Of a stretch of DNA of 64,000 nucleotides, positions 1 through 8,570 are shown one piece after another (position 1 is the first letter of the stretch; every line of letters begins with the position of its first letter). A model generated the notes under the pieces. The model saw nothing but the letters and a program-made list of their open reading frames with translations. It was not told where the DNA came from and did not search any database. Source of the DNA: Thalassovita autumnalis (GTDB lineage: Bacteria; Pseudomonadota; Alphaproteobacteria; Rhodobacterales; Rhodobacteraceae). Where the stretch lies: assembly GCF_001458255.1 (NCBI RefSeq), contig NZ_CYSB01000025.1, positions 62,001-126,000 on the forward strand, written 5' to 3'. Made by a program: the position numbers and the translations under genes.

Positions 1-909
1 ATCGGGGATTTTGGCGGCGTGGAAGGTCGGCATGCCGGTGGCTTTCTTCACCTCACCGGCAAAATCCAAGTGTGGCGCGTTTTTCATGCCCTGCACCGGG
101 ATCACATCTGTCATCGCCGGATCGGTGTGGATCCGGCCGCGGATGACGTTCAGGAAATCGACCTGTCCCGTGTCGCACAGCCGTTTGGAAATCTCGATCC
201 CCTCGGCAGCTGTAATACCGCCCGCCTCAGCCTCATCCGCCGTATAGCGCGCCCCGATGATGAAATCATCGCCTACGCGCTGGCGCATCGCGTCAATCAC
301 CGCGAGCGGCAGGGCCATCCGGCTTTCCAGGGTTTGGCCGCCGTAGGGACCCTCCAGATCATTGGTCAGCGGGGACCAGAACTGATCCAGCAGATGGCCG
401 TAGATCTGCACCTCAATCCCGTCCATACCGCCGGCCTGCATCCGTTCCGCTGCATCGGCGAAGTCGCTGATAATGCGTGCAATATCCCAATCTTCGGCCA
501 GTTTGGGGAAGGCCCGATGCGCCGGTTCGCGGTGTTTTGAGGATGAGACCGAAGGCAGCCAGTTGCCCTTATTCCAGCCGGTGCGCCGCCCCAGATGGGT
601 CAGCTGGATCATCACTGCGGTGCCATGTTCATGACAGGCATCGGTCAGGCGCTGGATGTGGGGCACCACCTCATCCTTATAGGCGAGGATGTTGTTGAAC
701 ACCGGCGGGCTGTCGCGGCTGACCGCGGCGGAGCCTGCCGTCATCGCCAGCGCCACGCCCGCCTTGGCGCGTTCGGCGTGATAGGCCGCGTAGCGCGCTT
801 TCGGCATACCGTCCTCGGGGTAGGCGGGTTCATGCGCAGTCGTCATGATACGGTTGCGCAGGGTCAGGTGCTTCAGCTGGTAGGGTTGCAGCAGCGGGTC
901 TTTGGACAT
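1..909 (-). CDS. Old yellow enzyme / TMADH-like NADH:flavin oxidoreductase, N-terminal part (cut by window edge)
   Basis: The frame is open from the ATG at 909 to the window edge, giving 303 residues of the N-terminal FMN-binding TIM barrel. The start MSKDPLLQPYQLKHLTLRNR, the HEPAY segment at residues 26-30 and the later YGHLLDQFWSP stretch are typical of the old-yellow-enzyme/trimethylamine-dehydrogenase-like family. That family includes N-methylproline and dimethylglycine demethylases, so oxidative N-demethylation of a methylated amine is the likely role (inference). A purine-rich GAGAGAAG lies just before the ATG. It follows the MttB-superfamily gene by 74 nt and is probably in the same TetR-controlled operon. 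Related proteins are usually about 650-690 aa with a C-terminal FAD/NAD domain, so roughly half is missing here. The exact substrate cannot be read from sequence. Confidence 0.85.
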   Translation of the reverse strand, partial: MSKDPLLQPYQLKHLTLRNRIMTTAHEPAYPEDGMPKARYAAYHAERAKAGVALAMTAGSAAVSRDSPPVFNNILAYKDEVVPHIQRLTDACHEHGTAVMIQLTHLGRRTGWNKGNWLPSVSSSKHREPAHRAFPKLAEDWDIARIISDFADAAERMQAGGMDGIEVQIYGHLLDQFWSPLTNDLEGPYGGQTLESRMALPLAVIDAMRQRVGDDFIIGARYTADEAEAGGITAAEGIEISKRLCDTGQVDFLNVIRGRIHTDPAMTDVIPVQGMKNAPHLDFAGEVKKATGMPTFHAAKIPD

Positions 910-983
910 GGTCTTCTCTCGGCTGGCTTTATGGGCATGCGGGTTTGGGGCGGCGTCAGATCACCTGTTTCAGGTCACCTCTT

Positions 984-2562
984 TCAGTACCAGGCATCCG
1001 GCATCGATGCCTTCTTGCGGGCGATGAAATCCAGCAGCGCCTGATCCTTGGCGATGTCCAGATAGGGCGCCTCGAACTCATTCAGCACCTGTTTCCACTG
1101 TGCATTGGCCCGCGTTGCGGCGTCTACACTGCCTTGTTCATCCCAGGTTTCAAACGGCTGATCGTCGTTAAAGCCTGTGTCCCAATAGGCGGTCTGATAA
1201 TGGCGCAACGTGTGGTCGGTGCCAAACAGGTGCTCGCCGGGGCCAAACTGGGCAAGGGCTTCAAACCCAAGGGTTTCTTCGGTCACCTGCAGCCCCTTCA
1301 TATAGGCGTGCAGCGCGCCGCACATGTCCACATCCATCATGAATTTCTCATAAGACATCGACAAAAGCCCATCGAGGAACCCGGCCGAATGCAGGATGTA
1401 ATTCGCCCCCCCCCTGCACGGCGGACATCATCGACATCATCGCCTGCTGCATCGCCTGACCGTCCGGCCGTTTCGAGGTCGAGAAGTTGCCAGCGCAGCG
1501 CAGCGGGATCTTCCAGCGGCGTGACAGCTGCCCCATCACCAGTGATCCCAGTGCCGGTTCCGGCGTGCCAAAGGTGGGTGAGCCGGAGCGCAGCGACATT
1601 GACGACAGGAAGCCCGCCATCACCACCGGCGCGCCGGGGCGGGTCAGCTGGGCCAGCGCGCAGCTGGACAGGGTTTCAGCCAGACATTGCGCGATAGAAC
1701 CGGCCATGGTCAGCGGCGACACCGCGCCGCCAAGCAGGAAGGGCAAGTGGATGGACCCTTGGTTCGCCGCCGCATAGGCGCGGATCCCTGCTGCCGTCAC
1801 ACCGTCCAGCACCATGGGTGAGGTGGTGTTGAAATTGCCCATGATGACGCAGTTCTGATCAACAAACTCAGCGCCAAACAGGATGCGGCACATCTCAATC
1901 GAATCCTCGGCTCGTTCCGGCGCGGTGATTGAGCCGAGGAACGCCCGGTCTGAATAACGGATATGGGCGTGCACCATATCCAGATGGCGTTTGTTCACCG
2001 GCACGTCTGTCGGCTCACAGATGGTGCCGCCGGAATGGTGCAGCCAGGGTGAGGACTGCGCCAGCTTCACGAAGTTGCGGAAATCCTTGATGGTGCCGTA
2101 GCGCCGGCCCTCATCCAGATCCATCACAAAAGGGCTACCATAGGCCGGTGCCAACACCATCGCATCGCCACCGATCTGCACGTTATTTGCAGGATTGCGG
2201 GCGTGCTGAGTGAATGTCTCGGGTGCGGTTTGCAGAATTTCACGGATTTGGCCTGGGTGGAACTTCACCCGCCAGACGTCTTCGCCCTCTTCACGCACCT
2301 CGGCGCGGGCCTCTTTGAACAGGCGCATCGCCTCATGATCATCGCGCAGCTCAATCCCGATTTCGCACAGTAACCGTTCGGCTGTGGCCTCGATTTTCTC
2401 AAGGCTGCCCTCATCCAGCAGATCATAGGTCGGGATGCCGCGGGTGATATAGGGCACCCGCAGATGCAGGTTCTCACCACCCTTGGCGCTGCGCCCGCCA
2501 CGGTCTGCCCGGCCCGTACTTCGGCGTGCGCTTCTTCTGCGGGGTTTCACATCTTGAGTCAT
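984..2562 (-). pseudogene. MttB-superfamily (trimethylamine methyltransferase-like) gene, frameshifted in a G9 run
   Basis: Two overlapping minus frames together make one MttB-superfamily corrinoid methyltransferase. The N-terminal frame runs from ATG 2562 and reads into a wrong frame after QG at the homopolymer. The C-terminal frame restarts with MSMSYEKFMMDVDMCGALHA and ends at 984. On the coding strand the run at 1406-1414 has nine G. Eight G would restore a continuous reading (QGGANYIL joining HSAGFLDGLLSMSYEKF) and a protein of about 525 aa, normal for the family. The start at 2562 has a strong AGGAGG site 7 nt upstream; the longer upstream extension has none. No in-frame TAG is present, so this is not the pyrrolysine TMA enzyme but resembles the non-Pyl glycine-betaine/other quaternary amine branch. 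The cause could be a sequencing error, a real null allele or phase variation. Confidence 0.85.
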
Positions 2563-2657
2563 CGCGCTCGCCTCCTTGCTTGCTGCTGTGCGGGTCCATC
2601 TGGGGCTGATCCATCCGGGAAAGGGGTGGGGAATCTCTCTTCCGAGATCCACTTCCT

Positions 2658-2690
2658 GACATATGCGTCCACAGAATCGACACATGTGTC
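2658..2690. promoter_or_regulatory. Tandem operator-like palindromes between mttB-like gene and tetR
   Basis: A perfect 12-bp palindrome GACACATGTGTC lies at 2679-2690, extended to AT-C-GACACATGTGTC-A-AT with one mismatched pair. A degenerate copy, GACATATGCGTC, begins at 2658, exactly 21 bp (two helical turns) away. They sit in the divergent promoter region between the mttB-like gene (start 2562) and the TetR-family gene (start 2734). This is the expected position and spacing for autoregulation and operon repression by a TetR dimer pair. The sequence is seen directly; binding is inferred. Confidence 0.5.
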
Positions 2691-2733
2691 AATAAACTTG
2701 TGCATCCCTGTCAGCTTTGTTAGCTGTGAGGTC

Positions 2734-3345
2734 ATGGACCAAAGCGTGACACAAACCGGATCCGAAGCTGCCTGGCTTGAGGCGGCCTATGATATGTTGA
2801 CCGAAAGCGGCGTTGATGCGGTGAAGATCATGCCGCTGGCCAAACGGCTGGGGGTGTCGCGCACCTCCTTCTATTGGCATTTCAAAGACCGCGATGAACT
2901 GCTGGAGGCGATGATCCACCGCTGGGAGCAGAAGAACACTGGCAATCTGGTCGCCCGCACCGAAGCCTATGCCGAAAGCATTGCCGAGGCGCTGTTCAAC
3001 CTGTTTGACTGCTGGCTGGATGGCGATCTGTTTGATGCCCGCCTTGATCTGGCGATCCGCAATTGGGCGCGCAACGATGCCGCTTTGCAGGTCCGGCTGG
3101 ACGCCGAGGATGCCAAACGCAAAGAGGCGATGGCGGCGATGTTCCTGCGGTTTGACTATGACGCGGATCAGGCCGAAGTGCGTGCGCTGACCATGCTTTA
3201 CACCCAGATCGGCTATATTTCGATGGAGATCGAAGAAGACCCCACCCAGCGGATGGCGCGGATGCCGGATTACATCGAAGTCTACACCGGTCAGCGCCCC
3301 ACGAGGCGCGAAGTGGACCGTTTCCGCGCCCGTCACGGCGGCTGA
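2734..3345 (+). CDS. TetR/AcrR-family transcriptional regulator
   Basis: A 203-aa protein with an N-terminal TetR helix-turn-helix at about residues 25-55 (the segment around KIMPLAKRLGVSRTSFYWHF is diagnostic), followed by an all-helical ligand/dimerisation domain. I chose ATG 2734 (MDQSVTQTGSEAAWLE) because TetR proteins begin 10-20 residues before the first helix. The frame extends upstream to 2464, but that part overlaps the divergent promoter and the mttB-like coding region and has no homology feel. The gene is divergent from the mttB-like/oxidoreductase pair and probably represses them until a methylated amine or its product binds. The ligand is unknown. Confidence 0.88.
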   Translation: MDQSVTQTGSEAAWLEAAYDMLTESGVDAVKIMPLAKRLGVSRTSFYWHFKDRDELLEAMIHRWEQKNTGNLVARTEAYAESIAEALFNLFDCWLDGDLFDARLDLAIRNWARNDAALQVRLDAEDAKRKEAMAAMFLRFDYDADQAEVRALTMLYTQIGYISMEIEEDPTQRMARMPDYIEVYTGQRPTRREVDRFRARHGG

Positions 3346-3487
3346 GTGGCTCTTTGCCGCCAATCCCTGTCAATCTAGGCCCAGACAGCACCATTTCAGA
3401 CTTGAATCCGCGCCCCCGGAGCCTTAGTAAGACGCAAATTTCATCAGGCGACCGTTCGGGTGGCCTGTCACCCTTGTGAGGAAACAA

Positions 3488-4822
3488 ATGCAAGTTACCG
3501 AAACCCTGAACGAAGGCCTGAAGCGCGGTTACGAAATCGTTGTTCCGGCTGCTGAGCTGGACGCTAAGGTCAACGAAAAGCTGGCAGAGGCCCAGCCCGA
3601 AGTCGAAATGAAAGGCTTCCGCAAGGGCAAGGTGCCCATGGCGCTGCTGAAAAAGCAGTTCGGCCAGCGTCTGCTGGGCGAAGCCATGCAGGAAACCATC
3701 GACGGTGCGATGAACAAGCACTTCGAAGACAGCGGTGAGCGTCCTGCGATGCAGCCTGCTGTTGAGATGGTTGACGGCGAAAACTGGAAAGAAGGCGACG
3801 ACGTTAAAGTCACCATGTCCTATGAAGCCCTGCCGGAAATCCCGGAAGTAGACTTCTCGGGCATCGCGCTGGAGCGTCTGGTGGTCAAAGCCGAAGCCGA
3901 AGCCGTTGACGAAGCGCTGGCCTCGCTGGCGGAAACCGCACAGGACTTCGAAGCCCGCGCCGAAGGCGAAGCGGCCGAAGACGGCGACCAGGTTGTGTTT
4001 GACTTCCTCGGCAAAGTAGACGGCGAAGCCTTCGACGGCGGCGCTGCCGAAGACTACCCGCTGGTTCTGGGTTCGGGTTCCTTCATCCCCGGCTTCGAAG
4101 AGCAGCTGGTCGGCTCGAAAGCCGGTGAAGAAAAAGACGTAAACGTCACCTTCCCCGAAGAGTATGGCGCTGAGAACCTGGCTGGCAAAGCCGCCGTGTT
4201 TGAGTGCAAAATCAAAGAAGTCAAAGCCCCGAAAGCGGCTGAGATCAACGATGAGCTGGCCAAGAAATTCGGCGCCGAAGACCTGGACGGTCTGAAAGCC
4301 CAGGTGTCCGAGCGTCTGGAAGCAGAATACTCCGGTGCCTCGCGCGCTGTTCTGAAGCGTGGCCTGCTGGACCAGCTGGACGGCATGGTCTCCTTCGATC
4401 TGCCGCCGTCGCTGGTCGAAGCCGAAGCCAGCCAGATTGCCCACCAGCTGTGGCATGAGGAAAACCCTGAGGTAGAAGGCCACGATCACGACAAGATCGA
4501 GCCGACCGAAGAGCACAACAAGCTGGCCGAGCGCCGCGTGCGTCTGGGTCTGCTGCTGGCAGAGCTGGGTCAGAAAGCCGAAGTGGAAGTTTCCGACGCG
4601 GAAATGACCCAGGCGATCATGAACCAGGCACGTCAGTACCCGGGTCAGGAACGTCAGTTTTTTGAGTTTGTTCAGCAGAACCAGCAGATGCAGCAGCAGC
4701 TGCGCGCGCCTCTGTTCGAAGACAAGGTTGTTGACCACATCGTGGAAGGCGCAAAGGTTTCGGACAAAGAAGTGTCCAAAGACGACCTGCAGAAAGCCGT
4801 TGAAGCGCTGGACGACGAATAA
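3488..4822 (+). CDS. tig: Trigger factor
   Basis: A 444-aa ribosome-associated chaperone. The N-terminal ribosome-binding domain contains the signature region [14 protein letters not shown]. It is followed by an FKBP-type prolyl isomerase domain around residues 150-240 ([19 protein letters not shown]) and a helical C-terminal substrate cradle. I start at ATG 3488 ([17 protein letters not shown], the usual family start). GAGGAA precedes it by about 6 nt; the in-frame GTG at 3476 lies within that ribosome binding site. The gene is monocistronic and followed by a strong terminator. It binds nascent chains at the L23 exit site in the cytoplasm. Confidence 0.97.
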   Translation: MQVTETLNEGLKRGYEIVVPAAELDAKVNEKLAEAQPEVEMKGFRKGKVPMALLKKQFGQRLLGEAMQETIDGAMNKHFEDSGERPAMQPAVEMVDGENWKEGDDVKVTMSYEALPEIPEVDFSGIALERLVVKAEAEAVDEALASLAETAQDFEARAEGEAAEDGDQVVFDFLGKVDGEAFDGGAAEDYPLVLGSGSFIPGFEEQLVGSKAGEEKDVNVTFPEEYGAENLAGKAAVFECKIKEVKAPKAAEINDELAKKFGAEDLDGLKAQVSERLEAEYSGASRAVLKRGLLDQLDGMVSFDLPPSLVEAEASQIAHQLWHEENPEVEGHDHDKIEPTEEHNKLAERRVRLGLLLAELGQKAEVEVSDAEMTQAIMNQARQYPGQERQFFEFVQQNQQMQQQLRAPLFEDKVVDHIVEGAKVSDKEVSKDDLQKAVEALDDE

Positions 4823-4854
4823 GTCCGCCACGCTGAACGCGTTTAAAACGGAAA

Positions 4855-4880
4855 GGCCACCCAATTGGGTGGCCTTTTTG
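4855..4880 (+). terminator. Rho-independent terminator after tig
   Basis: Perfect 8-bp stem GGCCACCC / GGGTGGCC with an AATT loop (4855-4874), followed by TTTTTG. It ends the tig transcript. Confidence 0.93.
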
Positions 4881-4966
4881 TTTGCAGCGGGGCCGGGCGC
4901 CCGTCTGCCTTGGTAACGCCCGGCTGTGATATGCCTGTTGTCCCGCTGCCTGCTCTGGCCTTGGGT

Positions 4967-5002
4967 GGGGCGGCCCGGTATTGAGGGGACATGGGCCGCC
5001 CC
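4967..5002. other. Inverted repeat downstream of luxI
   Basis: Ten-bp perfect arms GGGGCGGCCC (4967-4976) and GGGCCGCCCC (4993-5002) with a 16-nt loop lie just past the luxI stop. There is no T tract, so this may be a 3' end stabiliser or weak terminator rather than an intrinsic terminator. Confidence 0.4.
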
Positions 5003-5022
5003 GGCTTCTCCGCGAGTGGAGA

Positions 5023-5904
5023 TTACGCGTCGCAGCGCTGCGTGGTGCTGCGGAAATAGGCGGTCATTTCAAGCTTGAGCGCCTGAGCGGCAGCCCGCTC
5101 TTCCGGGCTGTCAGCATCGGCGATCTGGCTTTCGAAATAATCCTGCAGGTCGATCTTGGTTGGGGCAGGGGTCTGCATCGCCTCAACCTCGGCCCGCATA
5201 TAGTCGGAAACCCCGGGGTGGGTCGGCGTCGGCAGTGCCTTCGGGGCCGAGGCACGGGTGGCAAAGAGCGCCAGCGCGGCTTCATCATTCTCGGCGAAAA
5301 CATCGCCCTCGATCCCGTTGAAGGCACGCAGCCGGTTGATCCGCTCATCGGTGCAATCCAAAAGCCCCGCCATCGCCTTGACCTTGCCCATCTGCACCGT
5401 CTTGCCCAGATAGTCATAAGGCGTGTTCTGGGACCGGATCATCACCCGGTTCATGATCGGATCAATCACCGCCACGGCGTCCAAAATACCGTTGTTCTTG
5501 CCATATTCAGTGGCCGCCACAAACAGTTCCGATGTGACGTAAGAGATTGAATTGCGGGACTTTCCGGCCTTCAGCCGATCGGTGTCGACGCAGAAACGGG
5601 TGACCTCCCACAGTTGGGCTGAGCGCACCGGTGGCTCACCGTCCATGATGTCATAGAACACATCCGCCAGCATATGCGGGCCGGTGGTCTGCAGGATTCG
5701 CATGCAGCCCACGACTTCGCCGCTGTCGTCCAGTGCAATCAAATAAGCTGGGTGCAGATCATCAAACAGATCCACCTCTTTGCCGTCCGTGATGTCCACT
5801 TCCCACCCCAGACGGTCATGAAACACACGCTTGCGCAGTTTGAACATGTCATCCAGCATCTCGGTGAACAGATGCCGATTGAGTGCGTCGACAATTACAA
5901 TCAT
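5023..5904 (-). CDS. Acyl-homoserine lactone synthase, LuxI family, with long C-terminal extension
   Basis: A 293-aa protein. Its first ~200 residues are a LuxI-family AHL synthase with the invariant residues in their canonical positions: R24, F28, W34, E43, D45, D48, R69, E100 and R103 (segments LRKRVF, WEV, EVDLFDD, WEVTRF). It makes an acyl-HSL from SAM and acyl-ACP in the cytoplasm. Typical LuxI proteins are 190-230 aa. Here about 80 further residues (from about 210) form a charged, partly proline-rich tail with no recognised motif. It lies 46 nt downstream of luxR in the same direction and is probably co-transcribed. Its GGGGAAAA ribosome binding site is part of an inverted repeat. The acyl chain made cannot be deduced. 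Confidence 0.93.
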   Translation of the reverse strand: MIVIVDALNRHLFTEMLDDMFKLRKRVFHDRLGWEVDITDGKEVDLFDDLHPAYLIALDDSGEVVGCMRILQTTGPHMLADVFYDIMDGEPPVRSAQLWEVTRFCVDTDRLKAGKSRNSISYVTSELFVAATEYGKNNGILDAVAVIDPIMNRVMIRSQNTPYDYLGKTVQMGKVKAMAGLLDCTDERINRLRAFNGIEGDVFAENDEAALALFATRASAPKALPTPTHPGVSDYMRAEVEAMQTPAPTKIDLQDYFESQIADADSPEERAAAQALKLEMTAYFRSTTQRCDA

Positions 5905-5906
5905 GG

Positions 5907-5938
5907 TTTTCCCCTACCATCAGCTGTCATTGGGGAAA
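5907..5938 (-). promoter_or_regulatory. Hairpin that would sequester the luxI ribosome binding site
   Basis: In the luxR-luxI gap the coding strand carries TTTCCCC (5932-5938) and GGGGAAA (5908-5914), separated by 17 nt. The second arm is the luxI Shine-Dalgarno, 2-3 nt before the ATG at 5904. A stem of seven pairs would hide it. The inner AATGACAGCTGATGGTA contains CAGCTG and could alternatively belong to a Lux-box-like site. Function is inferred. Confidence 0.35.
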
Positions 5939-5950
5939 TATTGAACAAAA

Positions 5951-6742
5951 TTAACGGGATCTAACCATTAGGGGTTTCCCGTAGATTGCATTTTTGCTGA
6001 TGTCTTGGGTGTGTGTTGTGATGTTATTGCAACTATGACTGGTTTGGCCCGGCTGAATGATGCCCAGACGGATGGCGCGGCCCACGGCCTGCGCGGTTGT
6101 CAATGCACCAAGTTTTTCGCGGCCTGATCGAATATGCACCTCTACCGTGCGGTGCGAGATCGACAGGATATCGCCGATGTCCTGCTGCGATTTGCCATGG
6201 GCCACCCATTGCAGGATCTCCTGCTCGCGTTTGGACAGCGACGGGCGGGCCAGCGCCTTGGGCAGCACCTCAGAATTCAGTACATTGTCATGTAGGTTCA
6301 CGGCCGCCATCTGTAGATCGCCTATCACGGTTGGAAGGAACTTGCGCCATTCCTCTTTGGAACAGTCACGGGTAACGCTGAGCAGGCCAAAATCCCCGTA
6401 AGGTCCGCGGATCGGAACCGACAGGCCGCGGTCGGTGATGCCGAAATCATGGGCGTCGAAAAACACCCGGGTGAAATCATCGGTCTTGGCCAGTCGCTGC
6501 CAATCCACCGGGGCAACGCTCAGCATGGCGGCGCGCAGGGTTGGGTCAAACCGCTGCATGCCCATTTTGGCGTAATGCAGCTCCCATTCTTCGGGGTAGG
6601 AGGTAAAGCCGTGAATATCGCCGGTGATCAGGCTGGTGGTCGCATAAGACGCGTGATCGAACCCTAACGCATCACCCAACCGGGTCAGAAAGTCGGTGTA
6701 ATTCTCATCGCTTTCAAAGTCTGTCAGGTCGATCAGGGCCAT
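5951..6742 (-). CDS. LuxR-family quorum-sensing transcriptional regulator
   Basis: A 263-aa protein with an N-terminal autoinducer-binding domain and a C-terminal LuxR/GerE HTH (the segment LSKREQEILQWVAHGKSQQD through TVEVHIRSGREKL). Ligand-pocket residues W53, Y57, D66, P67 and W81 match the conserved set of AHL receptors, so this is a true AHL responder rather than a response regulator. About 35 residues follow the usual end of the HTH. I start at ATG 6742 (MALIDLTDFESDENY); the longer frame to 6895 is arginine/proline-rich and unlike the family. The gene is upstream of and co-directional with luxI, consistent with a cognate pair. Confidence 0.93.
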   Translation of the reverse strand: MALIDLTDFESDENYTDFLTRLGDALGFDHASYATTSLITGDIHGFTSYPEEWELHYAKMGMQRFDPTLRAAMLSVAPVDWQRLAKTDDFTRVFFDAHDFGITDRGLSVPIRGPYGDFGLLSVTRDCSKEEWRKFLPTVIGDLQMAAVNLHDNVLNSEVLPKALARPSLSKREQEILQWVAHGKSQQDIGDILSISHRTVEVHIRSGREKLGALTTAQAVGRAIRLGIIQPGQTSHSCNNITTHTQDISKNAIYGKPLMVRSR

Positions 6743-6853
6743 TGTTCTTCGGTTTCCACGTACATGCCGGTTTGACAACAACGTCGTTACTGGGGCCGCG
6801 GGAAACAAGGGGGCAGCACTGCAAAGCTGCCGGACCGGCAAGGGGTTGAGGGG

Positions 6854-6870
6854 CTGTTTTGACCAGACAG
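6854..6870. promoter_or_regulatory. Lux-box-like dyad upstream of luxR
   Basis: CTGTTTTGACCAGACAG is an imperfect 17-nt dyad (6 of 8 pairs match; outer CTGT...ACAG perfect) about 112 nt upstream of the luxR start. Lux boxes often have CTG and CAG half-sites about 10-12 nt apart. A nearby perfect AACGCGCGTT palindrome lies at 6881-6890. Candidate only. Confidence 0.3.
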
Positions 6871-6941
6871 TGCAAAAATGAACGCGCGTTAACAAGAGTG
6901 AATCGCAAAATAGCGAAAAGTTTCTGGGGGGTTAGTTTGCG

Positions 6942-6977
6942 CAAATAGAAACAGCCGCGCAATGTCTTGCGCGGCTG
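6942..6977 (-). terminator. Terminator of the rpsF-rpsR-rplI operon
   Basis: Perfect 11-bp stem CAGCCGCGCAA (6952-6962) / TTGCGCGGCTG (6967-6977) with a 4-nt loop. On the minus strand it is followed by TTTCTATTT, 24 nt past the rplI stop. Confidence 0.8.
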
Positions 6978-7000
6978 CCCGGGTCACAAAGGTGATCCGT

Positions 7001-7618
7001 TTACTCTTCCGAAGTCTCTTCCGAGGCTTCTTCCGCAACCGGTGCGTCATCATCATCCGATGCAGCAGCGCCGATATCGTCAAACAGGTTGGCGATTTCG
7101 AACTCTGCTTCGGCTTCTGCTTCAGCGGCCAGTTCCTGGATCGACTTGCCCGAAGCCTGCAGTTCCGCCTCTTCGTCCGAACGTGCAACGTTCAGATCGA
7201 TGTGGACGGTCACTTCAGGGTGCAGGACAACTGCAACGGTGTGCAGACCCAGAGCTTTGATCGGCTCCAGAACAACAACCTGCTTACGGTCAACGGTGAA
7301 ACCGGCTTCGGTGGCCACGTCTGCGGCGTCACGCGGGGTGACCGAGCCGTAGAGGTTGCCGCCATCAGAAGCCTGACGAATCACGATGAACTGCTGGCCG
7401 TCCAGCTTTTCACCCAGCGCTTCGGCTTCTTTTTTGGTTTCCAGGTTGCGCGCTTCCAGCTGTGCTTTCTGCGCGTCAAACTGTGCCTTGTTGGCTTCCG
7501 ATGCGGTCAGGGCTTTGCCCTGGGGCAGCAGGAAGTTACGGGCGTAACCAGGCTTCACGTCAACGATTTCACCCATCTGGCCCAGTTTGGCCACACGTTC
7601 AAGAAGGATAACTTGCAT
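7001..7618 (-). CDS. rplI: 50S ribosomal protein L9
   Basis: A 205-aa protein starting [20 protein letters not shown], the L9 N-terminal rRNA-binding domain signature, with [15 protein letters not shown] following. A long connecting helix leads to the C-terminal domain. The last ~45 residues form a strongly acidic tail ([29 protein letters not shown]), making it longer than the ~150-aa E. coli protein, as is common in alphaproteobacteria. It is third in rpsF-rpsR-rplI, 11 nt after rpsR, with an AAGGAG-type site before the ATG. Confidence 0.97.
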   Translation of the reverse strand: MQVILLERVAKLGQMGEIVDVKPGYARNFLLPQGKALTASEANKAQFDAQKAQLEARNLETKKEAEALGEKLDGQQFIVIRQASDGGNLYGSVTPRDAADVATEAGFTVDRKQVVVLEPIKALGLHTVAVVLHPEVTVHIDLNVARSDEEAELQASGKSIQELAAEAEAEAEFEIANLFDDIGAAASDDDDAPVAEEASEETSEE

Positions 7619-7629
7619 GTGCTTTCTCC

Positions 7630-7857
7630 TTACTTAACGGCGTAGGGCAGCAGGGCGAGGAAGCGGGCGCGCTTGATAGCACGGGCCAGTTCACGCTGCT
7701 TCTTGGCCGAAACGGCGGTGATACGCGAAGGCACGATTTTGCCACGCTCGCTGATGTAGCGCTGCAGCAGTTTGGTGTCTTTGTAGTCGATTTTCGGCGC
7801 GTTGTCGCCCGAGAAGGGGCATACTTTGCGACGGCGGAAAAACGGTTTGGCTGCCAT
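7630..7857 (-). CDS. rpsR: 30S ribosomal protein S18
   Basis: A 75-aa protein with the S18 core ([40 protein letters not shown], ending in [18 protein letters not shown]). It binds S6 in the platform of the small subunit. It lies between rpsF and rplI in the conserved order, and an AGGAAAGGACG ribosome binding region precedes the ATG. Confidence 0.97.
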
Positions 7858-7883
7858 GATTTAGCGTCCTTTCCTAGCTGAGA

Positions 7884-8240
7884 TCACGAACGACGTTCGC
7901 GGCGATCGCCACGTTCGTCACGCTTCTGCATCTGGATCGAAGGACCCTCGGCGTGCTCGTCGACCTTGATGGTCAGGACGCGCATCACGTCATCATGCAG
8001 ACGCATCAGGCGTTCCATCTCCTGAACGGCCGGCGCCGGGGCGTCGGATTTCAGCAGAGCAAAGTGGCCCTTGCGGTTCTTGTTGATCTTATAGGCCATC
8101 GTCTTGACACCCCAGTATTCGCTGTCGACGACGCTGCCGCCGTTGTCAGCCAGTACGGTGCCAAAATGTTCGATGAGACCTTCAGCTTGCGCGTTGGACA
8201 GATCCTGGCGCGAGATGAATACATGCTCGTAAAGCGGCAT
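7884..8240 (-). CDS. rpsF: 30S ribosomal protein S6
   Basis: A 118-aa protein starting MPLYEHVFISRQDLSNAQAE with a ferredoxin-like fold. It has the typical WGVKTMAYKINKNRKGHFAL stretch and a charged C-terminal tail (QKRDERGDRRERRS). ATG 8240 is preceded by AGGAGTGCAC. The longer frame to 8303 lacks similarity to S6 and is rejected. It is the first gene of the rpsF-rpsR-rplI operon and forms a heterodimer with S18. Confidence 0.96.
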   Translation of the reverse strand: MPLYEHVFISRQDLSNAQAEGLIEHFGTVLADNGGSVVDSEYWGVKTMAYKINKNRKGHFALLKSDAPAPAVQEMERLMRLHDDVMRVLTIKVDEHAEGPSIQMQKRDERGDRRERRS

Positions 8241-8570
8241 GTGCACTCCTGTCATTTTCAAGCGCATTTCATAGGAGGGCCTGACCTTCCGCGACCCATC
8301 CACGAGAGACTGCGCGGTTCAACTAAACTGCGGAAGGAGCCGCCTCTTACGATGAAATGCCCAATGTTGCAAGCCTGTGTTGAGGCCCCGGTCCTTATGT
8401 AAGTGCCTCATCCGTGGATCTGGCGTCGGCGATGAGCTTGGCGTTGGCTTTGGCGGGGTCTTTGGCGCTGTGCGGATACCACCGGATCGTCGCCATCCCG
8501 CCCCATTTTCGCCCCAAGCTTTACCAAGATGTAAAGAGGATGGGAATGAGAGGTCAAAGGGACAGGCTTC
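8241..8570. other. 330-nt gap between rpsF and a divergent membrane-protein gene
   Basis: No convincing coding sequence. It should hold the promoter of the ribosomal operon (leftward) and of the gene at 8571 (rightward), but I could not pick -35/-10 boxes with confidence. Direct GGCGTTGGC / GGCGCTG-like repetitiveness around 8440-8475 has no clear meaning. Confidence 0.4.

Noticed and set aside
984-2562. Pyrrolysine readthrough in the MttB-like gene
   Set aside because: No in-frame TAG is seen where Pyl would be expected; the break is a homopolymer frameshift instead, and the protein groups with non-Pyl members by its motifs.
2996-4864. Long 622-aa open frame on the minus strand antisense to trigger factor
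   Set aside because: It is a composition-driven shadow of the conserved tig gene; the product is low-complexity Phe/Gly/His-rich and has no ribosome binding site.
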